The position numbers were made by a program, and so were the translations under genes. Below are positions 9,159 through 17,602 of a stretch of 64,000 nt of DNA, piece by piece. This stretch comes from Solirubrobacterales bacterium. GTDB lineage: Bacteria > Actinomycetota > Thermoleophilia > Solirubrobacterales > 70-9. Position 1 is the first letter of the stretch, and each line of letters opens with the position of its first letter. The stretch is from positions 48,431 to 112,430 of the forward strand of contig JAMLGI010000009.1 in the NCBI GenBank assembly GCA_023958085.1, written 5' to 3'. The notes under the pieces were generated by a model, which was given only the letters and a program-made list of their open reading frames with translations, made no database searches and was not told where the DNA came from.

Positions 9159-12100
9159 TCAGCCGCGCTTGGCTCGGCTGATGCAGCGGACCCGCTTCTT
9201 CCTGTTCTTCTTGAACTTCTTCTTGCACTTCCTGATCGTCGGCCCTGCGTTGTACTTCTTGATCTTGACTCTGGTCAGCGGGGACCAGTTTCCGGCCCTG
9301 TCGCGAGTACGGATCGCGATCCAGGCGGTCTTCTTCTTGCCGAGCTTCACGGTCAGCCGCTGGGTCCTGCCCGGGGCGGCGATCCCGGCCTTGAGCCGTT
9401 TCGCCTTGCCGAGACCGGCGACCGTGACCGCCTTCTTCGAGCGGTAGATCTGCAGGGTCCTGACCTTGCCGTTCGAGACGCCGTTGTCTCCGGCTGCCTT
9501 CCAGGTGAGGACGGCCTTGCTGCCGGTCCGCCTGATCTTCACGGCGGCCCCGGCCGGAGGACGGGTGTCGTTTCCGAAGCGGCCCGAGTTGTGTTCGTCG
9601 TGGCGGTACTTCCACCACTGGTCGTTGCGTTCGGCCTTGCCGCCGACCTTCCAGAGGAAGAGCTGCCCTTCCCGGGTGCCATAGGCCAGATACTGGCTGC
9701 CGTTCGCTTTCGGATCACCGACGGCACCGCCGAATCCGGTCCACTGGCCGGTCCACTTCGGGAATCCGGGAGCTTCCTTGCCGTCCGGTCCGCGGGCATG
9801 GATCCAGTACGAGTCGTTCGAGGAGATCATCGAACGGCTCTTGCCGCTGCCGAGTCCGGTGATCAGCGGGGAGGAGTAGAAGGCGAAACCGTCCTGGTCG
9901 GTCGGGAAGTCCGGCAGCTGTGCGCCGCTCACCGGATCCCAGACCGAGTCGTATACGTGGGCGAGCAGCGCGGTGCCGTCGGCGTCGAATGCCTGCATCA
10001 GGCTGGTGCCGCCGGCCACCGACTGCGCGTAGTTCAACTTGCCGTTGCCGGTCATGTCGCCAAAGGCGGACTGGCCGGAGAGGCCGATCACCATGCCGTC
10101 CGGCAGGTAGTAGGGCGGGATCCCCTTGCAGGTGGTCGTCTTGCATGATCCGGACAGGTTCTTGAAGATGCTGCCGTCCGCGTTGATGATCTGGGGGAAC
10201 CCGCCGGCGGCGGTGAAGGCGATCCGCTGCGTCCCGGAGCCGTCGACATCGGCGATCGTGGCGCCGTTGCCGCCCTCCTGGACGAAGTCGATCGACTCCT
10301 GGTAGCAGCCGGCCATACCGCCCGACTTCACCGGCCACCCGGGCATGAATGCCCCGCCGGCATGGTCGTTGCCGTCGGACTGGATCCCGTACAGGAATAC
10401 CGCCCCGGTCTTCTTGTCACACTCGAAGCTCGGCAGGAAGACCTGGTCGGTGCCGGTCCCGAGCACGTCGCCGACCGCCGGAGGCTGGATCAGCTTCGGA
10501 TCGCGGACGTACTTGCCGGCCTCGATCGCGTTGGCCTGGGATGCCGGCAGTTTCACTTCCACCGGCCAGCCCGGGACCGCCTGGCCGTTGGGCTGCCAGG
10601 CGTAGAGATGACCGTCGAACGATGTGGTGAGAATCGAGAGTTTGCCGTTTCCGGTGAGGTTGGCCAGCACCGGCGCGGACCAGTTGCCGCGAATCGGCAA
10701 ACGGCTGCCCGGTCCCTCCGGCTGACCCGGCGACTGGGCCGACGGGGTCGGTGAGGGCAGGGAGTTGTACTGCGGGTCGGGCTTGGCCGGGAAGCCGGAG
10801 CGGAGCTTGCCGGTGGTGGCACTCCAGGCGTAGGTCCAGCCGGAGAATGTGGTTGCCACGATCGACTGGTCGCCCCGGCCTTCGAGGTCCCCGATCGCGA
10901 TGCCGCTGATCGGGTCCCGGGTTTCGCGCAGGGCTCGGACGGACCTGTAGGCCTCACTGGGGAAGCCCTGCGGCAGGTTCGAGTCGACGTAGCGGAGCTG
11001 GCGGGTCTTCAGGGGGAAGTTCTTCGCCTGCTTGCCGTCCGGGCCGATCGCGTTGACCACTCCGTCGTAGGTGCCGAAGACCAGGTCAAGCCGGCCGCGG
11101 CCCTGGAGGTCGGCGAAGGTCGGGGCGGCGCTCATTTCGGTCCCGATCGACTTCGGGTAGCCCGGGGCCAGGCCCCGGTCGGTGCGGGCGCCGAACGAAC
11201 GCCGGTCCTCGCCCTTGAGCCCGTTGCCGTCCCGGGCGCGGAGGCGGACCGAGACTGTGTACTGCTCCGGTCCCTTCGGCGGCAGGGTCACGCCGGGCGT
11301 CTTCTTCGCGTAGGCGGCCAGAGCCTTGGTGCTGATCGTCCCCAGCACCCCGGACTTGCCGCTCTTGCCGGTCGAGATGGTCTTGAAATCGGAGTCCTTG
11401 GGGTCGGCCCCGAAGGCCCACTCCAGGGTCCAGGCCACGCCCTGCGATCCCCAGGCGGACGGCTGGACGGAGCCCTTCACCTGAACGCTCTTCTGGCGGC
11501 TCGGATCGACGTACCGGTACCAGCCGGGGGAGGTCAGTCGGGCGGTCGGCGGCACCTTGCCGTCCATGACCAGCTTGGTTGCCTTGCCGATGTTCGGGCG
11601 CCCGTAGCCGTACTGGGTGGACCAGTTCGTGTGGGTCGCGTCGGTCTTCGAGTCCGGGTTGCCGGGCCACTGTTTCGGGATCTGCGGGTAGTCGGTTTCC
11701 GGAACGATCGGGCTCATCGTGTTGATCAGCACCTGCTTGACCTCGTTCACCGTCAGTTCGCGCGGATACAGGCTCTGATCGACCGCGTTTCTCGCGGCCG
11801 ACTGGACCATTGCCAGGAAGGCGGCCTGGAACGGGGTCGCGCCCGAAGTCGTGGCGCTGTTGCCGGAGAAGATCGAGTGCGTGCCGTAGCTGGTCACCGT
11901 TCCGCGACCGCGGTAGGTCTGCACCTTGCCGCTGCCGTCCTTGGCCCGGACCAGCCCGTTGCCGGGGAAGACATCATCAAACAGGTGCCCGTCGGTGTGG
12001 TCCATCGAGTCGAAGTCGTTCGAGTCCATCGACATCAGGACGTTCTTCTTCACCGCGTACGCAACCGCTTCCCGGAGCGCACTCGAGTAGGCGTAGGAGA

Positions 12101-13166
12101 CGACCACCGAGGAGACCGCGTCGGCCCCGATGTCCACCGCGTAGGTGATCGCGGGGGCGAGGCCGTCGGCCTTGCCGATCGATTCCGCGCCGGACTTGAT
12201 CGGGATCACCCGGCACTGGGGGCAGCCGCCCATGCCGCTGAAGTTGTTGTTCATCTGGCCGGCGATGTCGGACATCAGGCCGGAGGCATGGTCGTAGTCG
12301 AGGTTGTCGGTCTGGGGGTCGTTGGTGTTGTGGTAGGCGTTCCAGCCGGAAACGTCGTTGGGGTAGCCGTTGCCGTCATTGTCGAAGCGCCCGTCGTTGG
12401 GGCAGTTCGCCACCCGGCCGTCGGTGATCCTGCACTTGCCGAAGACAGCGACCAGGTCATCGGGGGAGAGGTAGGCGGTCTTCGGGCCGTTGATGTTCAC
12501 CTTGTGGATGTACTCGTGCTGGCCGCCGTTGATGCAGGTGCGGGTGGTTCCCTCGGCGAACTTGACGCTGTCATCCGGGTTGCCGGCACAGTCCGGGTTG
12601 ACGCGCGGGTCGTCCTGGTAGTCACGAATGTCGAAACGGCCGTTGCCGTCGTAGTCGTGTCGACCGAGGTCGCTGCCGTCGCGCTTCTGCGGATAGGGGA
12701 GCTCACCCTTGTTCAGGTAGACGTTGTTGAGCGCGTCCCGGATCGAGTTCGAGCTGTAGTTGACTCCGCCCTCGATGTAGGCGACCAGGACGTCGTCCCG
12801 GCCGACGTTGCCCTGGGCCCAGGCGCCGGTGGTGTTGATGCCGGCAGCCCCCTCGGGGTCGACCGCGTCGGGTGTGTTGCACGGCAACCCGCCGGCAGGA
12901 CGGTCGGTGTTGTAGTCGGCCGGGTTGGAAGGGGTGCCCCCGGTGTCGAGGCACTTGCCGGGCATCCTGCCCCAGAGTTCCCAGCCGCCGTCGCCGACGT
13001 AGTTGGGTCCGACCGAGCCCCACTCGTTCGGCCAGTTGGGGTCGCCGGGCTGAAGGATCGGTCCGGTCGGGAGGTTCGGGGCCGGGTCGGCGGCCGCGGA
13101 TGCGGTCTGAATGCCGACAGGGGCCAGCAGGCAGGCCAGCAATGCAATGACTCTTCTAACGCTCAA
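9159..13166 (-). CDS. secreted subtilase-like protein with propeller-type repeats
   Basis: A 1335-residue exported protein with a Sec signal peptide (cut near ASAAA, residue 25). Residues about 120-560 resemble a subtilisin (S8) domain: VLVAYIEGGVN at the catalytic-Asp site, DYDHASG (His293), SNDFD at the oxyanion-Asn site and TTSGATPF (Ser441). The Asp is Glu132. Asp/Asn-rich loops such as DYDGNGRFDIRD suggest bound calcium. Residues about 690-1210 hold six or more FG-GAP/VCBS-like blades (GDLEGRGD, ANLTGNGK, ADVDGSGT, GDMTGNGK). A fibronectin-like stretch and a Lys/Arg-rich, two-Cys tail end it. TTG at 13166 is preceded by GGGAGGAAG, which settles the start. Whether it is proteolytic is uncertain. 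Confidence 0.82.
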   Translation of the reverse strand: MSVRRVIALLACLLAPVGIQTASAAADPAPNLPTGPILQPGDPNWPNEWGSVGPNYVGDGGWELWGRMPGKCLDTGGTPSNPADYNTDRPAGGLPCNTPDAVDPEGAAGINTTGAWAQGNVGRDDVLVAYIEGGVNYSSNSIRDALNNVYLNKGELPYPQKRDGSDLGRHDYDGNGRFDIRDYQDDPRVNPDCAGNPDDSVKFAEGTTRTCINGGQHEYIHKVNINGPKTAYLSPDDLVAVFGKCRITDGRVANCPNDGRFDNDGNGYPNDVSGWNAYHNTNDPQTDNLDYDHASGLMSDIAGQMNNNFSGMGGCPQCRVIPIKSGAESIGKADGLAPAITYAVDIGADAVSSVVVSYAYSSALREAVAYAVKKNVLMSMDSNDFDSMDHTDGHLFDDVFPGNGLVRAKDGSGKVQTYRGRGTVTSYGTHSIFSGNSATTSGATPFQAAFLAMVQSAARNAVDQSLYPRELTVNEVKQVLINTMSPIVPETDYPQIPKQWPGNPDSKTDATHTNWSTQYGYGRPNIGKATKLVMDGKVPPTARLTSPGWYRYVDPSRQKSVQVKGSVQPSAWGSQGVAWTLEWAFGADPKDSDFKTISTGKSGKSGVLGTISTKALAAYAKKTPGVTLPPKGPEQYTVSVRLRARDGNGLKGEDRRSFGARTDRGLAPGYPKSIGTEMSAAPTFADLQGRGRLDLVFGTYDGVVNAIGPDGKQAKNFPLKTRQLRYVDSNLPQGFPSEAYRSVRALRETRDPISGIAIGDLEGRGDQSIVATTFSGWTYAWSATTGKLRSGFPAKPDPQYNSLPSPTPSAQSPGQPEGPGSRLPIRGNWSAPVLANLTGNGKLSILTTSFDGHLYAWQPNGQAVPGWPVEVKLPASQANAIEAGKYVRDPKLIQPPAVGDVLGTGTDQVFLPSFECDKKTGAVFLYGIQSDGNDHAGGAFMPGWPVKSGGMAGCYQESIDFVQEGGNGATIADVDGSGTQRIAFTAAGGFPQIINADGSIFKNLSGSCKTTTCKGIPPYYLPDGMVIGLSGQSAFGDMTGNGKLNYAQSVAGGTSLMQAFDADGTALLAHVYDSVWDPVSGAQLPDFPTDQDGFAFYSSPLITGLGSGKSRSMISSNDSYWIHARGPDGKEAPGFPKWTGQWTGFGGAVGDPKANGSQYLAYGTREGQLFLWKVGGKAERNDQWWKYRHDEHNSGRFGNDTRPPAGAAVKIRRTGSKAVLTWKAAGDNGVSNGKVRTLQIYRSKKAVTVAGLGKAKRLKAGIAAPGRTQRLTVKLGKKKTAWIAIRTRDRAGNWSPLTRVKIKKYNAGPTIRKCKKKFKKNRKKRVRCISRAKRG

Positions 13167-13257
13167 GGTACTTCCTCCCTATACATGACTTTCACCCACA
13201 ACACACCCCGCGGGCTCCCGTTGCAGAATGTATCGCGAATTCGTTGCGAGGGACGAA

Positions 13258-14286
13258 TCAGCCGCCGGGGGGATCCGGCGCTTCCGCCTCGGGCGTCGAC
13301 TCCCCAATCGCGGGAGGCGACGGGTTTTCGAATGTCTCCACCGGTTCGTAGAGCACCTCGGTCCGGCCCAGCCGGTCGTGGAAGCCGCGACGATCTCGGC
13401 TCAGAAGGACGCCGAGGAAGCCGAGGCAGAACGGGAGCACGCACAGCCAGAAGCCGACCAGCCGGCGGAAGGCAGGGCGACCTCCGAGGCCGTTCCCGGG
13501 CTTGATCTCGATGTTGAGGAAACGCATCCCCGGGGTCTGGCCGGAGAGCGCCCAGAAGGTGAACAGATAGACCGAGGCGAGCCCGAACCAGGTGGTCGCT
13601 CCGACCACGGCCGTCGAACGGCTGTCCGGATCGATGTTGAGTCCGAGGAAGGAGGTGAGAATGCCGAAGATCGCGGTGGCGCTGACCAGCCCGATGTTCA
13701 CGATCAGGGCGTCGATCGCGAGGGCCAGGGCCCGGGTCACCACGCCTACCCGATCGGTCGGGTCGGTCCGGGGCTTGCGGAATGTGAGCCGCCAGGCCAC
13801 CCGTTCCACCAGGGAGTCGACCAGGCGGCTGACCGAGGCCACCCCGCCGCCGATCTGATCGACCAGGCCGATCCCGTGGGCGGCGATCGCATTGCGGATC
13901 TCGGGCGAGCCGGCGATGTGTTCGATCAGCTTCTGGGTCTCCTCGCTGTCGAGGACCCGGGCCCAGACCCGGTCGGTCAGGTCCGAGTCGACCACGTCGA
14001 GAATCGCCTGTTCGACCGCCGGACTCCGCAGTGCCTGTTCGACCGCCTGTTCGACCACCGGACCGTTGAGGATGCGGCCGACCGCGCGTTCGGTCGCCTC
14101 GCTTTCGACTGCCCTGACGATCGCCTCCTCGATCGCGGTCTCCAGCGTCTGGCCGAGGCCGGTCGCCGAAGCCACGCGCTGCGCCCTTCCGGCCCCACCG
14201 GCGACCAGCCGTCCGGCCAGGGACCGGTCGGTCCCGGAGTCGGGAGACTCGATGGTTTCGGACTCGGCATCCTCCGACTCGGTCAC
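13258..14286 (-). CDS. RDD domain membrane protein
   Basis: A 342-residue membrane protein. The first 170 residues are charged and helical with repeated short blocks (EEAIVRAVES, VVEQAVEQALRSPAVEQAIL). From about residue 185 there is an RDD domain: RALALAIDALIVN, a second hydrophobic segment, GQTPGMRFLNIEI, and LSRDRRGFHDRLGRTEVLY, which is the typical RDD ending. RDD proteins are poorly characterised; some act in ion or solute transport. GTG at 14286 lies 6 nt after TAAGGT, suggesting a leaderless message. The stop is 91 bp before the start of the secreted subtilase-like gene on the same strand. The biochemical role is unknown. Confidence 0.8.
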   Translation of the reverse strand: MTESEDAESETIESPDSGTDRSLAGRLVAGGAGRAQRVASATGLGQTLETAIEEAIVRAVESEATERAVGRILNGPVVEQAVEQALRSPAVEQAILDVVDSDLTDRVWARVLDSEETQKLIEHIAGSPEIRNAIAAHGIGLVDQIGGGVASVSRLVDSLVERVAWRLTFRKPRTDPTDRVGVVTRALALAIDALIVNIGLVSATAIFGILTSFLGLNIDPDSRSTAVVGATTWFGLASVYLFTFWALSGQTPGMRFLNIEIKPGNGLGGRPAFRRLVGFWLCVLPFCLGFLGVLLSRDRRGFHDRLGRTEVLYEPVETFENPSPPAIGESTPEAEAPDPPGG

Positions 14287-14292
14287 GAAACG

Positions 14293-14298
14293 ACCTTA
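14293..14298 (-). promoter_or_regulatory. -10 box of the RDD gene
   Basis: TAAGGT on the minus strand ends 6 nt before the GTG start at 14286, the spacing expected for a leaderless transcript. It overlaps the 3' end of the lipoate ligase-like gene. Confidence 0.5.
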
Positions 14299-15141
14299 CT
14301 GCCTGCCGGTCCGGGTTTCAGCATCCACCGGCGGGATCGATCGGCCGGCGGGGTCGGGAGGTCGGAATCGGTCGGCGAGTGACCTGGCCTGTTCCAGGGT
14401 GGTCGGATCGAGGCGACCCGGGACCAGGTCGGCGATCAGTCCCAGCCGGGTGAGCAGTGCTTCCTCGACCTGGTCGAGGGTGGTTCCGGGCTGAAGGTCG
14501 TCGACCGCACCGACCGTGGCTGGATCCCAGGTCAGATCCAGGGCCGCGTGGACGGGGCCGAGAACCGAACGGATCACCGCCGAGTCGCTGGCCACGATCA
14601 CGAATCCGACGTGTGCCGCCCCGCGCACGATTCGCTGTCCGACCCCTGCCAGCTTGATTCGTCCTGCTCCGTTGATCGACCACTCGCCCGGACAGTACTC
14701 ACCCGGAACCGGGCCGACCCTGGCGTCCAGTCCGAGATCGGCGAGGGTGTCACGCATGAGCTCCGCGCTCCGCCGGAACCGGAGCGTTGTGCCGGCCGCG
14801 GGTTCGATCTCCGGTGTGGTCAGCGTCAGCACCATCGTCCCTTCGGAGTGGGCTGCAACCCGGCCGCCGGTCAGGCGCTCCATCCCCCGGAAGCCCGCTT
14901 GCTCCATCGCCCGGATCGCCTCCCGATATCCGGGCGAGACGGTATCCCGACGGCCGAAAGCGACCACCCGGCCCGGTCGGGAAATTCTCACCGTTGCCGG
15001 TCGTGCCCCGGAGGCGACCTGGCCGAGGATGATCCGGGCCAGGGCGGGTCCGGCCGCGGGATCGTCGGGGAAGGCAGAGCGAATCAGCTCAAGGCGTGAT
15101 GGCGGGAAGCCGGAAGGTCTGGTATGTGTTTCCGCTAACAA
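14296..15141 (-). CDS. lipoate-protein ligase A-like protein
   Basis: A 281-residue member of the BPL/LplA/LipB fold, which transfers lipoate or octanoate to 2-oxoacid dehydrogenase E2 or GcvH proteins. Recognisable blocks are RISRPGRVVAFGRRD, ERLTGGRVAAHSEGTMVLTL (the RR-x-GGG-x-V-H-like substrate loop) and EWSINGAGRIKLAGVGQR (the catalytic-lysine region K-(L/I)-(A/S)-G). Full length for LplA-like proteins without a separate accessory domain. No lipoyl-domain gene is nearby. TTG at 15141 is the first start; no Shine-Dalgarno site is visible. Its upstream region carries a perfect inverted repeat shared with the divergent rpf-like gene. Confidence 0.78.
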   Translation of the reverse strand: MLAETHTRPSGFPPSRLELIRSAFPDDPAAGPALARIILGQVASGARPATVRISRPGRVVAFGRRDTVSPGYREAIRAMEQAGFRGMERLTGGRVAAHSEGTMVLTLTTPEIEPAAGTTLRFRRSAELMRDTLADLGLDARVGPVPGEYCPGEWSINGAGRIKLAGVGQRIVRGAAHVGFVIVASDSAVIRSVLGPVHAALDLTWDPATVGAVDDLQPGTTLDQVEEALLTRLGLIADLVPGRLDPTTLEQARSLADRFRPPDPAGRSIPPVDAETRTGRQ

Positions 15142-15147
15142 TGTCGA

Positions 15148-15165
15148 AAGAATTCACAAATTCTT
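15148..15165. promoter_or_regulatory. AT-rich inverted repeat in a divergent promoter region
   Basis: AAGAATT, four bases, then AATTCTT: a perfect 7-bp inverted repeat and by far the most AT-rich stretch nearby. It lies between the divergent starts at 15141 (lipoate ligase-like) and 15178 (Rpf-like). This is the size and place of an operator or of overlapping -10 regions. The regulator is unknown. Confidence 0.5.
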
Positions 15166-15177
15166 GGTCGGGGACCC

Positions 15178-15678
15178 ATGCTTAGCCGAAAGGGGTCGGC
15201 CCTGATTCTCGTCCTGATTGCGGTCATGGTGCTGACCGGTCGGCTGCTGACCGATGGTGCTGACCGGACCGTACCGGCCGAGGCGGCAGCCACCTCCGAC
15301 CTGGTGGCATTTGATCTCGGTTCCCGGGTGGATCGGTACCGGGTCGAGCTGGCTGAGGCCCGGCTTGCCCGGGCCGAGGAGCGACGGGAGGAAAGGCGGG
15401 AAGCGATCCGACGCGAGCGGGCGAAGTTCCGCGACCTGCCGGGATCGGTGAGCCGGCAGACCCTTGAGTCGATCGCCTCCTGCGAGTCTGGCGGCGACCC
15501 ACGGGTTGTTTCGTCGAACGGCCTCTACCACGGGAAGTACCAGTTCAGTCTCGACACCTGGGCATCGGTCGGCGGCAGGGGCAGCCCGGCCGCTGCCCCC
15601 GAGGTCGAGCAGGACTACCGGGCGGCGCTGCTCTACGAGCGTTCCGGCCCCGGCCAGTGGCCGGTCTGCGGCTCCTGA
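15178..15678 (+). CDS. Rpf-like secreted muralytic transglycosylase
   Basis: A 166-residue exported protein whose last 75 residues form a resuscitation-promoting-factor/lysozyme-like domain. It contains IASCESGGDPRVVSSNGLYH, with the probable catalytic glutamate at residue 103, then KYQFSLDTWASVGG and RAALLYERSGPGQWPVC. Two cysteines flank the domain as in Rpf proteins. The N-terminus is a signal anchor (about residues 7-22), followed by a charged, probably coiled linker rich in Arg and Glu (55-85). Rpf enzymes cleave peptidoglycan and promote regrowth from dormancy. Only one lytic domain is present, with no LysM or G5 domain. Family call firm; dormancy role inferred. Confidence 0.88.
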   Translation: MLSRKGSALILVLIAVMVLTGRLLTDGADRTVPAEAAATSDLVAFDLGSRVDRYRVELAEARLARAEERREERREAIRRERAKFRDLPGSVSRQTLESIASCESGGDPRVVSSNGLYHGKYQFSLDTWASVGGRGSPAAAPEVEQDYRAALLYERSGPGQWPVCGS

Positions 15679-15712
15679 GGCCACGCCGACCGGCTCATTT
15701 CTGCGCGGGGGA

Positions 15713-15718
15713 TAGGAT
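15713..15718 (+). promoter_or_regulatory. -10 box of the Ppx-like gene
   Basis: TAGGAT lies 9 nt before the GTG start at 15728, consistent with leaderless transcription. Confidence 0.5.
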
Positions 15719-15727
15719 GGCGCCCAG

Positions 15728-16603
15728 GTGATCCTGGGGGCAATCGAAATCGGTCTTCGTTCCACCCACCTCACGGTGTCGGAGGTCGGCCCCCGGTCGT
15801 CGCAGCGGCTGCTGGCCCGGGATCACCTGCTGAAAGCAGAACTGGGAAACCTTCAGCGACTCGGTGCCCTGATCATGGCCGAAGCCGAGTGTGCCCGGGA
15901 TGCGGGGGCGGAACAGGTCGAGGTGGTGGCGGCCCCGGAACTGCGGGGAACCCGGTTGATTCGCCTGGCCGGCCGCTTCGCCGAGGCAACCGGTGCCGGT
16001 CCGATCCGTCTGCCATCACGCCGGGAGCGGGTCGCGTCGGCCTTTCTCGGGGCGACCCGGGGGCTGCCGTCGCGGGATGACCGGATCGGGCTGGCCACGA
16101 TCGACGAGGACGCGATCGGCATCGCGGTCGGCAGTCCGGGCGAGATTCCGGACTGGATCGGGACCCGGCCGGTCGGCACGGCGGTGATGACCCGGCGGGC
16201 CCGTTTCTTCGATCCGCCCCTGCCGACCCAACTGGAGGCGGCGATCACCGGGGCGACCCGGGCGATCACCTCGCTCTCCCCGCCGGATACCGAGCGACTG
16301 CTGGTCGGTTCACGCCTGGCGGCGGTGGTCACCAGACTGGGTGGACCCAGACCCGGCTCCCACGACTCGCGGCGCGGTCTGGACGCGATTCTCGGTCAGA
16401 CCGGTGACGACATCGCCGCCTGGTTCGGAATCGGCACGGTTCTGGCCCGCCAGCTCCCGGGAGTTCTGGTCGGCCATGTTGCACTGGCCGAAGGGCTGAA
16501 TCGGGAGATCGAACCGGTGAGCTCGGATCAGGTTGCCGGCAGGTACTGGCTGAAGCGGGACCCGGCCACGGTCGGAGGCCGGACCGGGGAACCCTCGTGG
16601 TGA
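15728..16603 (+). CDS. degenerate Ppx/GppA-like protein
   Basis: A 291-residue protein that follows the order of the exopolyphosphatase/pppGppase (ASKHA) fold but lacks its active-site signatures. The start, ILGAIEIGLRSTHLTVSEVG, mirrors AIDIGSNTTRLLV of true Ppx with Asp changed to Glu. VEVVAAPELRGTRLI mirrors VATAALRDA. The phosphate-binding GGGSSE loop is replaced by TIDEDAIGIAVG. Late ERLLVGSRLAAVVTRLGG matches the VGGTSNAL region. It overlaps the downstream HD-domain gene by 7 bp. In some bacteria Ppx/GppA carries a C-terminal HD domain, so the pair may be a split, catalytically dead relative. Binding of a nucleotide or polyphosphate is a guess. Confidence 0.6.
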   Translation: MILGAIEIGLRSTHLTVSEVGPRSSQRLLARDHLLKAELGNLQRLGALIMAEAECARDAGAEQVEVVAAPELRGTRLIRLAGRFAEATGAGPIRLPSRRERVASAFLGATRGLPSRDDRIGLATIDEDAIGIAVGSPGEIPDWIGTRPVGTAVMTRRARFFDPPLPTQLEAAITGATRAITSLSPPDTERLLVGSRLAAVVTRLGGPRPGSHDSRRGLDAILGQTGDDIAAWFGIGTVLARQLPGVLVGHVALAEGLNREIEPVSSDQVAGRYWLKRDPATVGGRTGEPSW

Positions 16604-17475
16604 AGGGGGCGGAACCGGAAGGCGAAGACCCGACCGGGATGACCGAGGTACCGACTGCCCCGGCCGGGCACAGCCGGGACACGATCACCGGGATCGAGGT
16701 CCGGGTCCCGACCCGGGGCAACCGGCGGCTCGAGAAGTTCCTCGCTGCGGTGAACCGGGACGATGAGGTGCGGGCCTGGTGGTACATGGCCCAGGTCCAT
16801 GCCGACCGGCTGGGCATGTCGGATCACTCCTGGATCCACATGCAGATAGTCCTCAACATCGCCCTCCGGTTGACCCGCCTGCTTCAGAAGCGGGGAGTCG
16901 AGGGTGCGATGATCACCGACCACGGGATGAGCCCACGCGATGTGGAGGTGGTCGTCGCCGGCGGGGCCCTGCTCCACGACGTCGGCATGTCGGTTCACCG
17001 GGCCGACCACGAGGAGTACAGCCTCTTCCTCGCCAAGTCGGCCCTGCCCCGGCTCCTCGCGGACATCTACCCGGAGCCGGACCGGTCGATCGTGACCGCC
17101 GAGATCCTCCACTCGATTATCGGCCACCGCCGGCGCGGCCAGCCATACACGGTCGAGGCCGGGATCGTTCGGGTTGCCGATGCGCTCGACATGGCCGAGG
17201 GCCGAACCCGGATTCCGATCAAGGCCGGGCAGGAAGGGATCCACTCGATCTCGGCCGCCGCGATCGATCGGGTCAACATCTCTCCCGGCGGAGAGCGACC
17301 GGTCCGGATCGAGATCGAACTGAACAACTCGGCCGGGATCTTTCAGGTCGACGAACTGTTGGCAACCAAGATCCGTGGAACCCCGCTGGCCGATCACCTC
17401 GAGGTGGTGGCCGAGGTTCAGGGTGAGACCGAGAAGCGGCTGCTGACCGGATTCCGCCTGCCGGACTCGCCCTGA
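16597..17475 (+). CDS. HD-domain phosphohydrolase
   Basis: A 292-residue protein with an HD metal-dependent phosphohydrolase domain. Likely ligands are His in DHSWIHMQIV (about residue 78), His-Asp in GALLHDVGMSVH (about 129-130), and Asp in IVRVADALDMAEG (about 196). The N-terminal 30 residues are variable and the C-terminal 70 form a separate small domain. It overlaps the Ppx-like gene and lies upstream of the deacetylase-family gene, so the three are probably co-transcribed. HD enzymes act on nucleotides or cyclic nucleotides; the substrate here is unknown. GTG at 16597 is accepted because of the coupling overlap. Confidence 0.8.
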   Translation: MVKGAEPEGEDPTGMTEVPTAPAGHSRDTITGIEVRVPTRGNRRLEKFLAAVNRDDEVRAWWYMAQVHADRLGMSDHSWIHMQIVLNIALRLTRLLQKRGVEGAMITDHGMSPRDVEVVVAGGALLHDVGMSVHRADHEEYSLFLAKSALPRLLADIYPEPDRSIVTAEILHSIIGHRRRGQPYTVEAGIVRVADALDMAEGRTRIPIKAGQEGIHSISAAAIDRVNISPGGERPVRIEIELNNSAGIFQVDELLATKIRGTPLADHLEVVAEVQGETEKRLLTGFRLPDSP

Positions 17476-17602
17476 AGGATTGACGATCCCGGCCGCGAGA
17501 ACCAGTCCAGGGGCGAGAACCGATCTGAACCGGATCGGCGGAAGTGATCCTGGCCGAACGGGCGGTGCCGGATTTGGTGAAGTGAAGACCGAACCGACGA
17601 AC

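Noticed and set aside
11631..13505. 624-residue plus-strand open frame opposite the subtilase-like gene
   Set aside because: It is Val/Asp/Gly-biased antisense translation of a GC-rich gene, has no recognisable domain, and crosses both the promoter gap and the RDD gene.
14296..15141. Biotin-protein ligase assignment for the BPL/LplA-fold gene
   Set aside because: The order of motifs (RLTGGRVAAHSEG then INGAGRIKLAGVGQR) suits the lipoate ligase branch, and there is no biotin-ligase-type GRGRxG loop or helix-turn-helix.
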